NCBI GenBank assembly: GCA_015143735.1
Contig: VKHC01000276.1
Coordinates: forward strand, 1-13,917
Direction: 5' to 3'
Length of the DNA: 13,917 nucleotides
From: Synura sp. LO234KE
Lineage: Eukaryota; Sar; Synurophyceae; Synurales; Mallomonadaceae
The position numbers and the translations under genes were made by a program. Shown in pieces: positions 1 through 9,383 of this stretch. Numbering within the stretch: position 1 is the stretch's first letter; the number at the start of each line of letters is the position of its first letter. The notes beneath the pieces are model-generated. The model searched no databases. It was not told where the DNA came from and saw only the letters and a list, made by a program, of their open reading frames with translations.

Positions 1-715
1 CAGGTGTAAGGCCTGATCAAAATTGGTTGGGGGAGGACTTTGACGAATGATCGTGCCTATGCGAGAAAGATGAAGGGGTTAGGTGTGTGAGCGTAATTAT
101 TTTGATGCTTTACGCTGTGCTTATCTGAGGGTTTAGGACTTTTGCCAAGAACAGCCCTTGAGGGATAAAGATGTGGTGCTCGTGCACGTGTAGAGAATAT
201 TCTCATACGAGATTCTTTTCCTCTTTCACTCTTATTTAATGGTCCCTTTATTCTTGATTATCAAAGAGTTCTGTTGCCGAACCGCGTTCTTTTGTCAATT
301 AGGAGGCTTTCATCGGTGTACCAAACCAACAACCGAAGTCCGCAACCTGTCAGAAGATTAGCTGATACGACCAAAGCGGTATTAGAGTAAAACCTGAAGA
401 AAAGGATCCGTTCTTATGCTCTATGAGGACAGAGGTTTACTGCTACTCTAATTGTCTAACAAGTACCACAATCTTGCGTGAATTGTTCCTAAGCCTTGCT
501 CTAGTTGCAAAGTTCATAAACTTGGACTATATCTCGAAAGGACTGTAAACAGCGTTTGAAAGGGATGACAAACACGGTATCTTGAGAGTCTATCTTTTAC
601 TGCGATTTTCTACAACTGTTTGAGCGAGTTGAAGTCACATTTTTCCAAAACTGCTATTCTTGACCCAATGATGTTTATACAAAACACATGCGCAGTGAAT
701 ATATTTTCTTCTGTT

Positions 716-994
716 TTAATTAACAAGTTTATGAATCGTGTATGAAACGTGTTGTGTTATATCGTGCCCTTCTTCGCCTCCTCTACTAAGTGCACGTTTC
801 CGTATATCGTATTTTAATACTCGGCTTCTGAGTAGTTTGCCCCAGAATTTACTTAAAGGCTCTAGGTCAACGTCATCTAGGCCCTCAAAAGCGTACAGGT
901 GACCCCGCTTGCGGGTTTTAGCGTAAGCTCCAAGATGGAAAATTGCAACCTGCAAAACATTTTCGTCCAGCCTATCTAAGATATTGAAAGTCAA
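716..994 (-). CDS. Uncharacterised short ORF, doubtful
   Basis: This is a 92-codon open frame on the minus strand starting at a TTG; no ATG start is visible. The product has a protein-like run near the start (FNILDRLDENVLQVAIFHLG), then a basic patch (KTRKRG), an acidic patch (EGLDDVDLEP) and a basic tail. Upstream the frame meets a TAG, beyond which it reads on for a few codons. I recognise no family. It could be an exon or pseudogene fragment, or a chance ORF; no splice sites or upstream signals support it strongly. Confidence 0.2.
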   Translation of the reverse strand: MTFNILDRLDENVLQVAIFHLGAYAKTRKRGHLYAFEGLDDVDLEPLSKFWGKLLRSRVLKYDIRKRALSRGGEEGHDITQHVSYTIHKLVN

Positions 995-1450
995 GAAAGG
1001 AATCCAAGGGTATTCCTATAGGCGAAGTAAAATCAGGCCTGCGGCCTGCTCAGTCTTAATAAGTTTCCTGTGGACAAGCATGCCTGGGCGCGACTTTCGG
1101 CCAATTTAATTTTGAGTAACAATTCAGCTTTGGGCCACAAGGGAATTCAACTCCAAATCTCAATTATTCACATACCAACTTCCCCTCTTCAGGTTTCTTG
1201 TTTGGAAATAGCCCTCCATATTTTTATTCCGCGACGATATCGCACAAATATGAAGGGCAATAATTGAGTCACAATCCACACCAGTACTAAATGTCCTCCG
1301 TCACCCTGATTGTTTTAGAGTTACATCCTGCGAGGAGACACTACGGTTTTAGTTTGACAACGACATCGAATACCATCGACCTTCATTATCCTTCATAGAC
1401 CTCTGTGGCAGGTTAAATGAGTTATTATATCAAAATATGAAAATGGGAAA

Positions 1451-1516
1451 TCTAAACCAGTCCCCTCCCCGGTCCGACTACGTCGTGGGCCTCAAAGCCC
1501 TCCGCTCTGGTTTAGA
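1451..1516. other. Hairpin with perfect 10-bp stem
   Basis: TCTAAACCAG at 1451-1460 is perfectly complementary to CTGGTTTAGA at 1507-1516. The 46-nt GC-rich loop contains a second short stem, GGGC (1487-1490) with GCCC (1497-1500). Surrounding DNA is much more AT-rich. I see no tRNA cloverleaf. It may be a structured RNA segment, a remnant of a short inverted-repeat element or chance. Confidence 0.3.
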
Positions 1517-1601
1517 AATAATACGTGGTTGATGTGTGACAGGATAACACTTGAAATTCATGAAGATACTACAAATCTTAAAGTGCGACGTTTTTCGGGA
1601 T

Positions 1602-1606
1602 CAGTG
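1602..1606. repeat. Target-site duplication, left copy
   Basis: CAGTG lies directly before the 5' LTR, and CAGTA (7353-7357) lies directly after the 3' LTR. Copia integrases make 5-bp duplications, so a 4-of-5 match at exactly the LTR borders is the expected footprint after one later substitution. The borders themselves are inferred from LTR alignment, so they could shift by two bases. Confidence 0.5.
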
Positions 1607-1998
1607 TGATGAGATAATAGTCAATTGTCAAATCAGCGTTATGGTAATGTTTTACTTACCGTTTTTTATTGTAGCGTTGTACAATCGTCAGTTACCTCGG
1701 CTCACCAAGATTTCCTGATCAAAGCCAAACCAAAAATTGTTGCAATGCTATGTGGACAATAATTGAGACTTAAGTAAAATTTAAAATTGAATAAAACTGA
1801 GATATTGTAACTGCTGTAATTAAATTAGTTTGAAGTTTCTCGTCACATATCACAATGATATGAGCTAGAGAATATACTATTGAATATCTTGATATGCTGG
1901 ATACTGATGTAATGCATTGCATTAATTATAATTGCGGTCTTGTTGATTTGTTTTGATTGACATTTCTTGGTACCGAGCTAGAGTTGGATTTTTCTATA
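1607..1998 (+). repeat. 5' LTR
   Basis: This 392-bp sequence is repeated at 6940-7352 with about 5% substitutions. It starts TGATGAG and ends TCTATA, where the 3' copy ends CTACA, so the original ends were probably TG...CA. It contains an AATAAA at 1790-1795, a candidate polyadenylation signal that reads AATGAA in the 3' LTR. The extra base differences include a 14-bp longer stretch near 1925-1945. No clear tRNA-complementary primer-binding site starting TGG follows it at 1999-2017. Confidence 0.9.
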
Positions 1999-2017
1999 CA
2001 ATTTAAATAGACAACAG

Positions 2018-3330
2018 ATGACAGATAAGCATTCTGCGGATAAAAATGACGGAAGGAAGAAAGGCGCTCATGGGCATGCTTGTGCTTCGGGTCGAGCACA
2101 TGGAGACTACAAATAGAAAGGTGACAGTTCTAGTTATAGCAACGTTAATGACCGAACACGAGCTATACCATCACTATCATTGCTGAGACTGCCAGCTAGT
2201 GAGAACCAGGTGGAGAGTGAACGTAACCTAATCAATTTCAGGCAGGCAATCGAGACCTATGTAAGGCAAGAGTATGAAGACATCGCAAATATTTTCACCC
2301 TTATGGAGTACCCAGAATACCCATAAGTAGACTACGACCCTGAAGAGCTGACAAAACGAAGAGACCCATTCGGTTTAAAGAAGAACGAGGTAAAGAAACT
2401 AATGATCATACGCTTGGAGAAGCAAGAGAAGCTGGAATCGGACAAACCAAAGGTATATGCGCTGATTAAAGGGCAGCTGAGCCAGGAATCCCTGGATAAA
2501 GTCAAGCAGATGCCGATTTGGAGGGAACTCGACGCAGCAGGAGATCCACTCGAATTAACCCGCAGAATTGTGACGACTCATCTAACGAGAATCGGTATCG
2601 ACAATGATAGACCAAGTTGGAGGCACGTGAGGCATTTAACAAGTGTAGACGACAATTAAATGAGTCAATCGTACAATTTAGGCAGCGTTACGACGACAAA
2701 ATAGCTGCGTAGCGCGCTTTAGCAGAACATGTCCTGCACGAGCCAGCACTTGCAATAGACTTCATCTGCAAGCTAGACATGCGAAGGTATCATGAACTTT
2801 GGAAGGACTAGTACAATCGCGTGGAGAACCTTGACGCAGCTTGTGAGTTAGCAAGTAACTACGTAGTGGAACGTCGAAAGGATCGAGGACTGTACCGAGT
2901 CTTCATCGCCGATGCAAGAGGAGACAGAAGCGAGCGAGGACGCGGGAGAGGACCCATCCGAGATAGAAGAAGAGGCAGAGGCAGAGCCAGAGCCAGCAAG
3001 CCGACCAGTGGCAGAGGTAAGAGGCGCTGGGGACCTTCCGCTGAAAGACCATGTGCTATTTGTCAGAGTCCATCGCATTGGGCAAGTGACTGCCCGGACA
3101 GAGGTGACCAAGACCAATCTGAGGACGCGGTCAAGGACAAGCATACCAAGTCAGAGAAAGGGACAGAAGATAAGAGCAAGGTACGCTACGTGAATGCGAT
3201 AGCGATAGTACCTGATGACTTGTTGAGCGCTGGAGATATGTGCGACACTGTGAATGACGATAAGATGGATGTAGCGACTGCCACCGAACATCTGGACAAA
3301 GACTATTCAGAGGTAGGCCGCACGGTAAGT
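2018..3330 (+). pseudogene. Gag region of copia element, zinc-knuckle nucleocapsid
   Basis: Gag packages the element RNA in cytoplasmic particles. The frame opens at an ATG (2018), 20 bp after the 5' LTR, and reads to about 2620 through a TAG (2114) and a TAA (2324). A one-base loss near 2620 then moves it to the frame that continues through TAGs at 2710 and 2809. The middle is helical and charged, as in copia capsids. At about 2900-3045 comes an Arg/Gly-rich basic stretch (RGRGRG, RRRGRGRARA), then a CX2CX4HX4C zinc knuckle at 3052-3093 (CAICQSPSHWASDC), the expected order for RNA binding. The ATG is chosen because it is the first after the LTR and in frame with everything downstream. Broken by stops and a frameshift. 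Confidence 0.85.
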
Positions 3331-4895
3331 CCCACTGTACTTGCAGCTGTCAGTAGTCTGACAGAGAATGACGTGGTGATTAACACCGGTGCTGGTGTTA
3401 GTATAATCAGAAATAATGATCACGTTTACGACCTGTATGATGACAATGAGATGATAGAGATATATGGTCTAACCGATAACTAGAAACCATTGCATTCGAG
3501 TGTGCGTGGTAGAACGTTGTTCGGTGATATGTACGTGTCAGATAGAAGTATTGCCAACGTGGTGGTGTCATACGGCCGTCTCAAGGAACAACGCATGGGC
3601 AGTGTGGCAAGAGGCTGATGATGATGTGTTCAGAGTCCAGATGACTCGAGGAGGTAATGTATACCAGTTCGAACGTAAGTGCGGTGTGTACGTATATAGC
3701 ATGTCGAACAATGATTATGCGTTAGTAATCACTGTCAGTGATAACCTTAAGCTATACTCTAAGCGTGAGATACAGAGAGCTGATGCAGCAATGGACATGT
3801 TCAAGCAATTGGGGTATTCATCTGAAGCTTTCATTAAGAGGATGATTAGCGGCGGAGTACTGACCAATTGCGACGTGACTGTAGAAGCACTGAGTATTTA
3901 CGGTAAGCCCGTAGGTCTGATCAAAGGTACTAAGCATACGCACTCGAAATTGAAACCTGTTGTGCCTGTTAGACTTATAGGGCATAGTAAGCAAGATCAA
4001 GTTATGAGTATCGACATCATGTATGTTTGCGAGATAGCATTAATAGTAATATTGGTATCACCACAAAGCTTGCTGATGACCATGAGGATTGACAGTAGGA
4101 GCGTGCCTCACCTGTGGAAGAAGATATACGGCCAGATCGCCAACATCAAGAAGAAAGGTTTTCAGATCACAAGAGCGAAAGTGGACTCAGAGAGTGGACT
4201 GACTTGTATGAACAACCTATTCGGAAATGAATCGATTGAGCAAGCTTCAGTAGGAGTGGGCAACAGATAGTTGAGGTGGAAAGGCGAATCCGGATGATCA
4301 AAGAGAGATGTCGGGCTGTCATCAACACACTGCCGTACAGATTATGCAAAAAATTCTTGAATCTATAGTTTATTATGTGACCAAGCGTATCAACCTGGAA
4401 CTTACATCAGTCAACAACTTTGGACCAACTGCGTGGGAATGTTACAGTGGAGTCAAGATCAACTACGGAAAGGTGATACAAGCTACTTTTGGAGATTGTT
4501 GCCAAGCAGATACAAAAATGGGGACAACTGCATGGACCCTAGAGCCCGTGGTGCCATAGCCTTGTACGAAGCAGAAGACTACGATGCGAAAAGGCGGGTA
4601 GTTCACTTAGATACTAAGAATGTCGTGAAGAGCGACAAGTTAACAGTATTGCCAGACATGATAAGTGCCAGTCATCGTGATAAGTTATCTCAATGGACTG
4701 CATGATAAGGAATATAATGTGGAGAATGTCGAACATCAAAGAGAGCCATTATTGGAGTTCAGAATTGGACAGCGAGTTCTCGATGACACGAACGGCTATT
4801 TAGAAGACTATGATCCAGAACAGGTGTATGAAGTGAACATGAACAAAGCTATGGATGAGTATGCGAAGATCAACCGTGGAGCGGAAAACTATGAC
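3331..4895 (+). pseudogene. Pol region: protease and integrase, broken
   Basis: The aspartic protease signature appears as VVINTGAGVS, with Asn (3382-3384) where the catalytic Asp of D-S/T-G-A should be. After a TAG at 3481 comes a pre-integrase segment with LGYSSEAF and IYGKPVGLIKGTKH, lacking the usual His/Cys zinc ligands. The integrase core shows Asp in SIDIMYV (codon 4013), Asp in AKVDSES (4184) and Glu in VERRIRMIKER (about 4279), the D,D-E pattern, though the last Glu is in another frame. The frame changes near 3600, 4255, 4347 (run of A), 4515 (run of A), 4670 and 4893. The C-terminal part includes DPRARGAIALYEAEDYD. Integrase inserts the cDNA into the host genome; this copy could not make a whole enzyme as read. 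Confidence 0.85.
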
Positions 4896-6907
4896 CCGAA
4901 GAACAAGTAGAGATATTCGAGCGAGCGAATCAAGAAGGAGATTATGTTATTGAGAACGTCGACAAACAGTTGGAAGAGCTACAACTAAATCGTGAAGTGG
5001 AGGAGATATTGTTACCAGAAGCTGGAGAGGAGACAAATGAAGTTAATGCCGAAGATATTTTACAAGAAGAACAACATGAAGGCGCCGGAGAAGCGACGCG
5101 AGACACAGACGCAACAGCTAATGAATTGAAGCAGGAAAAAGCAGAGTTCGAGCGCGACGACAACCAAGACGATTCATCGGACCAAGTTGAAGAAACAGCC
5201 TCAGAGGCAGATATGATTGACACTACCAGAGCAAACGAAGACGTAGTAGGACCAGAGCAAACACCAACAGAGGAGCCGAGATACAATTTGCGACCCAACA
5301 GAGCCCAAGCAGGGAGATTGAACAAGCGCCTATACGGATTACATCTTACCATCACGCAAGCGTCTAAGGCGATAATTAAGGAGATGAACCATATGTTAGA
5401 GAAAGAGGTATTTCATCCAGTTTACTTGAGGGATATGTCGAGGGAACAGATTAGGAATATAATTTGTTGTTCAATGTTCTTGAAAGAGAAATATCGTCCA
5501 GATGGGAGTTTTGAGAGAGTGAAGGCGAGATTAGTGGCGGAAGGCCATCAGCAGGACAAGACAGTGTATGCGGACAAGATATCGTCCCCTACAGTGGCGA
5601 CATCTTCAGTGTTCATGATCGCTATCATCGCTGCTGGGGAGCGTAGAGAAGTCGCGACAGTTGACATACCGGGAGCGTACTTACATGCAGATATGCCGAG
5701 CAATTGTGTGGTTTACATGAGACTAAACAAGTACTTATCAAATCTGATTATACAATTGAACTGTGACTATGCGAACTACATGACTGATGATGGAACTGTT
5801 ATCGTGAGACTGGACAAGGGATTGTATGGTTGTGCGCAAAGTGCTAAGTTATGGTGCGATAGACTTTGTGAGCTACTGACGGAGCTGGGTTATAGCATTA
5901 ATACGGAGGACAGATGTGTGTTCAATAGGCTAAGAGAGGATAACCAGACTACTACATGTGTCCGCGTGGATGACCTTATGAGCACTAGAGAGAACAAGTG
6001 GGATATTGACACAGCTGTTAAACAATTGGAAACTGCTTTTGGATCAGTCAGCGTGAACCGAGGAAAGCTATAGAACTATATCGGGATGGTACTTGATTTT
6101 ACATGCGTGAGGAAAGTCACTGTGAATATGATCAAATATGTAGAAGAGCTGCTTCTATACACGGAAGTTAAGTCCTATGCACCTACATCTGCGGTAGACA
6201 ATCTATTTGATATTAGGTACAATAATGCAGCATTAGAAGAACAGATCCAAATTTCATACTATCGTTGCGAAGTTACTTATCTCAGTAAACGAGCTAGACC
6301 AGACATCTTGTTAGCAGTATCTTATATTACGACTAGGGTGACCTGTGCTACAGCTGGAGACATGGAAAAGCTATTGAGGTGCTTAGAATATCTTCACAAG
6401 ACCAAGAATTTAGTGTTGAGTATGAAGAGAGATGATTATCTTAATTTAATGACGTATATTGATGCATCGTACGGAACGTATTAAGACAGAAAGTCACATA
6501 GTGGAGTGGTAATCATGACAGGCAAGGCATTCGTTTGTGGTTTCAGCAGAAAGAAGAGAGTTAATACTAAGTCGAGTTGTGAGGCCGAGTTGGTTGGAGT
6601 CAGTGATGGGATCAATCCGGAATTGGGATGTCGTAATTTTTTTGTTCAGCAGGGATACATGATGAATCCCGTGCTGCTGTTGCAAGATAATCAGTTGACG
6701 ATCAAGCTGATACAGAGCGGAAGATCGAATTCGGGGAAGAGTAGTCACATCCATATCAGATTTTACTTTGTCTGTGATCGTGTTAAGAATGGAGAAGTGA
6801 TCGTGAAGTGCATGAACACGAAGGAAATGATAGCCGACTTACTGACCAAGCCGATCAAAGGTGCGAAGTTCAAATACTTGCGCGAACTACTTATGGGGGA
6901 GATTTGA
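4896..6907 (+). pseudogene. Pol region: acidic linker, reverse transcriptase and RNase H
   Basis: One frame runs about 670 codons with only two stops, TAG 6071-6073 and TAA 6482-6484, and ends at TGA 6905-6907. The first 110 codons are a Glu/Asp-rich linker ending in the RYNLRPN motif that precedes copia RT. RT motifs are FLKEKYRPDGSFERVKARLV, SSPTV, VDIPGAYLHAD (catalytic Asp about 5663), LDKGLYGCAQSAKLW and VDD (5966-5974). The residue before V-D-D is Arg, where Tyr or His is usual. RNase H follows, with IDASYG (Asp 6461), SSCEAEL (Glu 6581), LQDN (Asp 6686) and a late H-I-x-I-R. Reading through the TAG gives the usual NYIGM motif, so the stop interrupts a conserved block. This is the best-preserved part of the element. 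Confidence 0.92.
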
Positions 6908-6928
6908 GAGGAGGCAATGAGTCAACCA

Positions 6929-6939
6929 TTATGGGGGAG
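6929..6939 (+). other. Polypurine tract next to 3' LTR
   Basis: TTATGGGGGAG ends exactly where the 3' LTR begins, the place where plus-strand DNA synthesis is primed in LTR elements. An identical 11-mer lies 38 bp upstream at 6891-6901, inside the last codons of Pol. Confidence 0.75.
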
Positions 6940-7352
6940 CGATGAGGTGATAATCAATTATCAAATCAGCGTAATGGTAATGTTTTACTTACCGATTTTT
7001 ATTGTCGCGTTGAACAATCGTCAGTTACCGTTTTTATTGTCGCGTTGAACAATCGTCAGTTACCTCGGCTCACCAAGATTTCCTGATCAAAGCCAAACCA
7101 AAAATTGTTGCAATGCTATGTGGAGAATAATTGAGACTTAAGTAAAATTCAAAATTGAATGAAACTGAGACATTGTAACTGCCGCAATTAAATTAGTTTG
7201 AAGTTTCTCGTCACATCTCACAATGATATGAGCTAGAGAATATTCTATTGAATATCTGGATATGCTGGATTCTGATGTAATGCATTGCATTAATTGTTTA
7301 TTTGTTTTGATTGACATTTCTTGGTACCGAGCTAGAATTGGATTTTTCTACA
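6940..7352 (+). repeat. 3' LTR
   Basis: This 413-bp LTR matches 1607-1998. Its first base is C instead of T (CGATGAG against TGATGAG) and it ends CTACA. It is longer than the 5' copy because of a tandem duplication at 6991-7061, partly offset by a loss of about 14 bp near 7296. The AATAAA of the 5' LTR reads AATGAA here. Confidence 0.9.
6991..7061 (+). repeat. 35-36-bp tandem duplication inside the 3' LTR
   Basis: Two adjacent units at 6991-7026 and 7027-7061 are identical except for one A in the first (ACCGATTTTT against ACCGTTTTT). The 5' LTR has a single unit at the matching place. The two units share bases that the 5' LTR lacks (TGTCGCG, TTGAACAA), so the duplication arose in the lineage of this 3' LTR after or near insertion. 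Confidence 0.9.
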
Positions 7353-7357
7353 CAGTA
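7353..7357. repeat. Target-site duplication, right copy
   Basis: CAGTA follows the 3' LTR and matches CAGTG before the 5' LTR at four of five bases. It marks the right border of the insertion. Confidence 0.5.
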
Positions 7358-7779
7358 ACGCTTTTGCAGAAATGGGACTTATAAACTCGATCACCAGGCT
7401 TCTCCATATGCGGCAGATTTTCTGAGAGGCAGCGTCATGTGTTGAGAAAGTTGTTTTTGCTAATATAAAATTTCCTTACGACACGCTTCATGTTTTTGTC
7501 AGATTAATTAATTTATCCGTGACTTAAAACGAGCAGCATGTAAGAAAATGTTAGTAACTTCTGAAAGCTTTTTAGGGAGAGTACACGGTTCAGGTCCCTC
7601 AAAATTGTTGCTTTAAATGTATAAAAATTTATTGATGGTTAAAATAGTTAAATAATATTTAAAAATATCTTCGACTTCTTATATATTTAGCAGCAATATT
7701 GCTCAATTGTACGTCAAACATACGTCAATATTTCCTCTCTTTCACTTAATCTAGGCAGCATGGTGAAGAAATCATCGGG
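7358..7779. other. AT-rich spacer, no gene seen
   Basis: Several AT-only runs (for example around 7620-7690) and no coding frame or structure that I can support. It separates the retrotransposon from the minisatellite. Confidence 0.5.
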
Positions 7780-8190
7780 TCATAGAAATAAATCTCCCCG
7801 CCGGCATCCACCCATTCCCACCGCGCTCTATAACCATCTCCATCGCCTTGTACCCACCCCAGTTTATCCCCCGCGTTCCCGTCCTCTTCTGATCTCCACC
7901 CCTCCTCACTATCTCTATCCGTCGCCCTCTTCCACTTACACTCATCGCCCTCTACTAGTAACCATCGCCCTCTACTTGTAACCATCGCCTTCGACCACTT
8001 GTACCCAGCATCGCTCTCTACTTGCTCCCATCGCCCTGTACTTGTGCCCATCGTTCTGTACTTGTTGTACCCATCGCCAGGAGCTGGCCCTGTACTTGTA
8101 CCCACTGCCCTCTACTTGTTCCCAGCAGCCAGCATCGCCCTCTACTTGCCCGCGTCAATCACCCTCTACTTTTACCATCTACTTATTTTA
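7780..8190 (+). repeat. Pyrimidine-rich minisatellite, ~20-bp unit
   Basis: Roughly eleven degenerate copies of a unit close to CATCGCCCTCTACTTGTACC lie between about 7918 and 8185, with looser copies from about 7780. Unit lengths vary from about 19 to 31 bp because several copies hold extra bases. The plus strand is strongly C/T-rich and the minus strand G/A-rich. Open frames on both strands here, with Tyr/Leu/Pro-rich or Gly/Trp-rich products, are by-products of the repeat, not genes. Confidence 0.8.
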
Positions 8191-9101
8191 AAATTATTGC
8201 CCGTAGTACCGCCTTCTTAAAATCTTATGAAAAGTTTTTCAACACTGTGTGGTCCCCGTTGATTTCTTGCTTCCCCGCAATTTTGCTAGCTACGATTAAT
8301 TATTACCAGTAAGGTGCAATTTTACGAACTGCGCTTACTCTAGATAATTATTTGGGCTTCCAGTAAGGTGCAAAGAAAAGGTGTTTACAAATGTGTACCT
8401 TCTTGCCCAATACAAAGCTTGATCGTCGCTATAGCTCTAGGAGTGCACTTGTTCGAACTGCTGACGTGTTCCATTTTCGCATTAGTGGTAACAAGCTAAG
8501 TTACACTTCCGGAAAAAACCAACAATAGTCGGTTGGTAGTATCACTACATTACTAGCATGGAGTTTCATACACAGGTGATCGCTCTCTTTATCCTTAAGG
8601 GAAGTACTTCCACTACTATCATCGACATAAAAAAAAGATTTTAAAAGATTGAGAGCAATAACTCTAACAAAATGTTAGTAACATAAACATTTGAAGTATA
8701 CCTTCTGGAGCTATATCTCGAATAATACAACAAGAAAATAACCTATCAGAGCGTCCCTTCCTATTAGTAGATACGCACGGCGAAGGTTGTTGCGTAGTTA
8801 AATTACGAAAGGAATTATGAAAATAGCTGCAGGCAATACGATTTAGAAAATCGAAAAGGAAGATTACTTGAAAATTATTAAAGCAGTCATTTCGTTAAAA
8901 GTAATAATCGATAAGTAACGTACACATTCTGCGTTTGCCCCAAGACTCTTCACCATAGTAGCGCCGCCCAGATTCAAGCTATCTCATCAACGATGAGCTC
9001 CGACAAAACACACCTAAAATGTAATGGTGATACCTGCTATACCTGCGTCATTCCTTATCCTTACGATTGTCGCTGTCCCTCCGGCACGATGGCTCTATTT
9101 C
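8191..9101. other. Spacer without a gene
   Basis: No coding frame with recognisable content. The 14-mer CCAGTAAGGTGCAA occurs twice, at 8306-8319 and 8360-8373, 54 bp apart. Otherwise AT-rich sequence with homopolymer runs. The right end may include decayed 3' sequence of the minus-strand P-loop gene, but I cannot follow a frame there. Confidence 0.4.
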
Positions 9102-9383
9102 TCACGAGCAGAAAAAAACATAATAAAAAGACAAATAGCGTTTCGAATCCGTTCTTCCCATCAACAGAATGTTAGCCCCGACAGCAATAGTGGTACTGAA
9201 ATTCTCCGAAGTGTCGACGTACACATAAAGGTAGCGCCCATCCACCAGTGCCTCTGACAAAGAGCCCGGAGTAAGTGTTCTATTTCCCACGTTGATATCA
9301 ATTTTCGCACTTGCAATGATGTGGGTAAAATGCTTCGCTTGCTCCCATTCAGGGGCAAGTACAATTTCCCCACTCGTGCTTCC
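9102..9383 (-). pseudogene. Probable C-terminal fragment of the P-loop (Crinkler/RHS-like) gene
   Basis: The minus strand is open for 93 codons from just after a TGA (9386-9384) to a TGA at 9104-9102, with no ATG at the start. It begins GSTSGEIVLAPEWEQAK and contains a well-formed block ALVDGRYLYVYVDTSEN, so it reads as real protein. It lies downstream, on the same strand, of the P-loop NTPase remnant and is separated from it by the left arm of the inverted duplication. Its first codons overlap that arm. I infer it is the C-terminal region of the same gene; alternatively it belongs to a neighbouring relative. The family assignment of this part alone is weak. Confidence 0.4.

Larger units (their letters stand above)
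1..1601. other. 5' flank without a convincing gene
   Basis: I see no recognisable domain, RNA gene or long open frame in this stretch. The composition is mixed and only short open frames occur on either strand. A 92-codon minus-strand frame (716-994) and a hairpin (1451-1516) are listed separately. The stretch ends at the copia-type insertion, so it is probably the pre-insertion host sequence. Confidence 0.5.
1607..7352 (+). mobile_element. Ty1/copia-type LTR retrotransposon, decayed full-length copy
   Basis: The element of about 5.75 kb has two LTRs, Gag with one zinc knuckle, then protease, integrase, reverse transcriptase and RNase H. Integrase before RT is the copia (Pseudoviridae) order. 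Gag and Pol appear to have been one reading frame: the domains follow without spacers once frameshifts are allowed. I count frameshifts near 2620, 3600, 4255, 4347, 4515, 4670 and 4893, and in-frame stops at 2114 (TAG), 2324 (TAA), 2710, 2809, 3481, 6071 (all TAG) and 6482 (TAA). No envelope gene is seen. The LTRs differ at roughly 20 of about 385 aligned positions by eye, so the insertion is not recent. Pol motifs resemble the divergent copia clades of aquatic organisms (GalEa/CoDi-like); that placement is inference. Confidence 0.93.

Noticed and set aside
1451-1516. tRNA gene
   Set aside because: GGTCCGACTA resembles a B box, but there is no acceptor, D or anticodon arm in the right places.
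2848-3144. Minus-strand ORF opposite Gag
   Set aside because: Ser-rich antisense shadow of the Arg/Gly-rich Gag segment; no domain or start context.
2912-3193. Second plus-strand frame across the Gag zinc-knuckle region
   Set aside because: Its Glu/Pro-rich product is an out-of-frame reading of the same bases; the zinc knuckle lies in the other frame.
4942-5355. 137-codon minus-strand ORF
   Set aside because: Ser-rich antisense of the Glu-rich linker of Pol; repeats of GAA/GAG read as TTC/CTC produce it.
6494-6754. Minus-strand ORF opposite RNase H
   Set aside because: Lies entirely against well-supported RNase H coding sequence and has no domain.
7920-8160. CRISPR-like array
   Set aside because: Units are adjacent degenerate copies without unique spacers of constant length, in eukaryotic DNA.
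7746-8312. ORFs on both strands in the minisatellite
   Set aside because: Their low-complexity products follow the ~20-bp repeat and have no start context or domain.
9024-9257. Plus-strand ORFs opposite the C-terminal fragment
   Set aside because: The minus strand gives a more protein-like product and lies in line with the P-loop gene.
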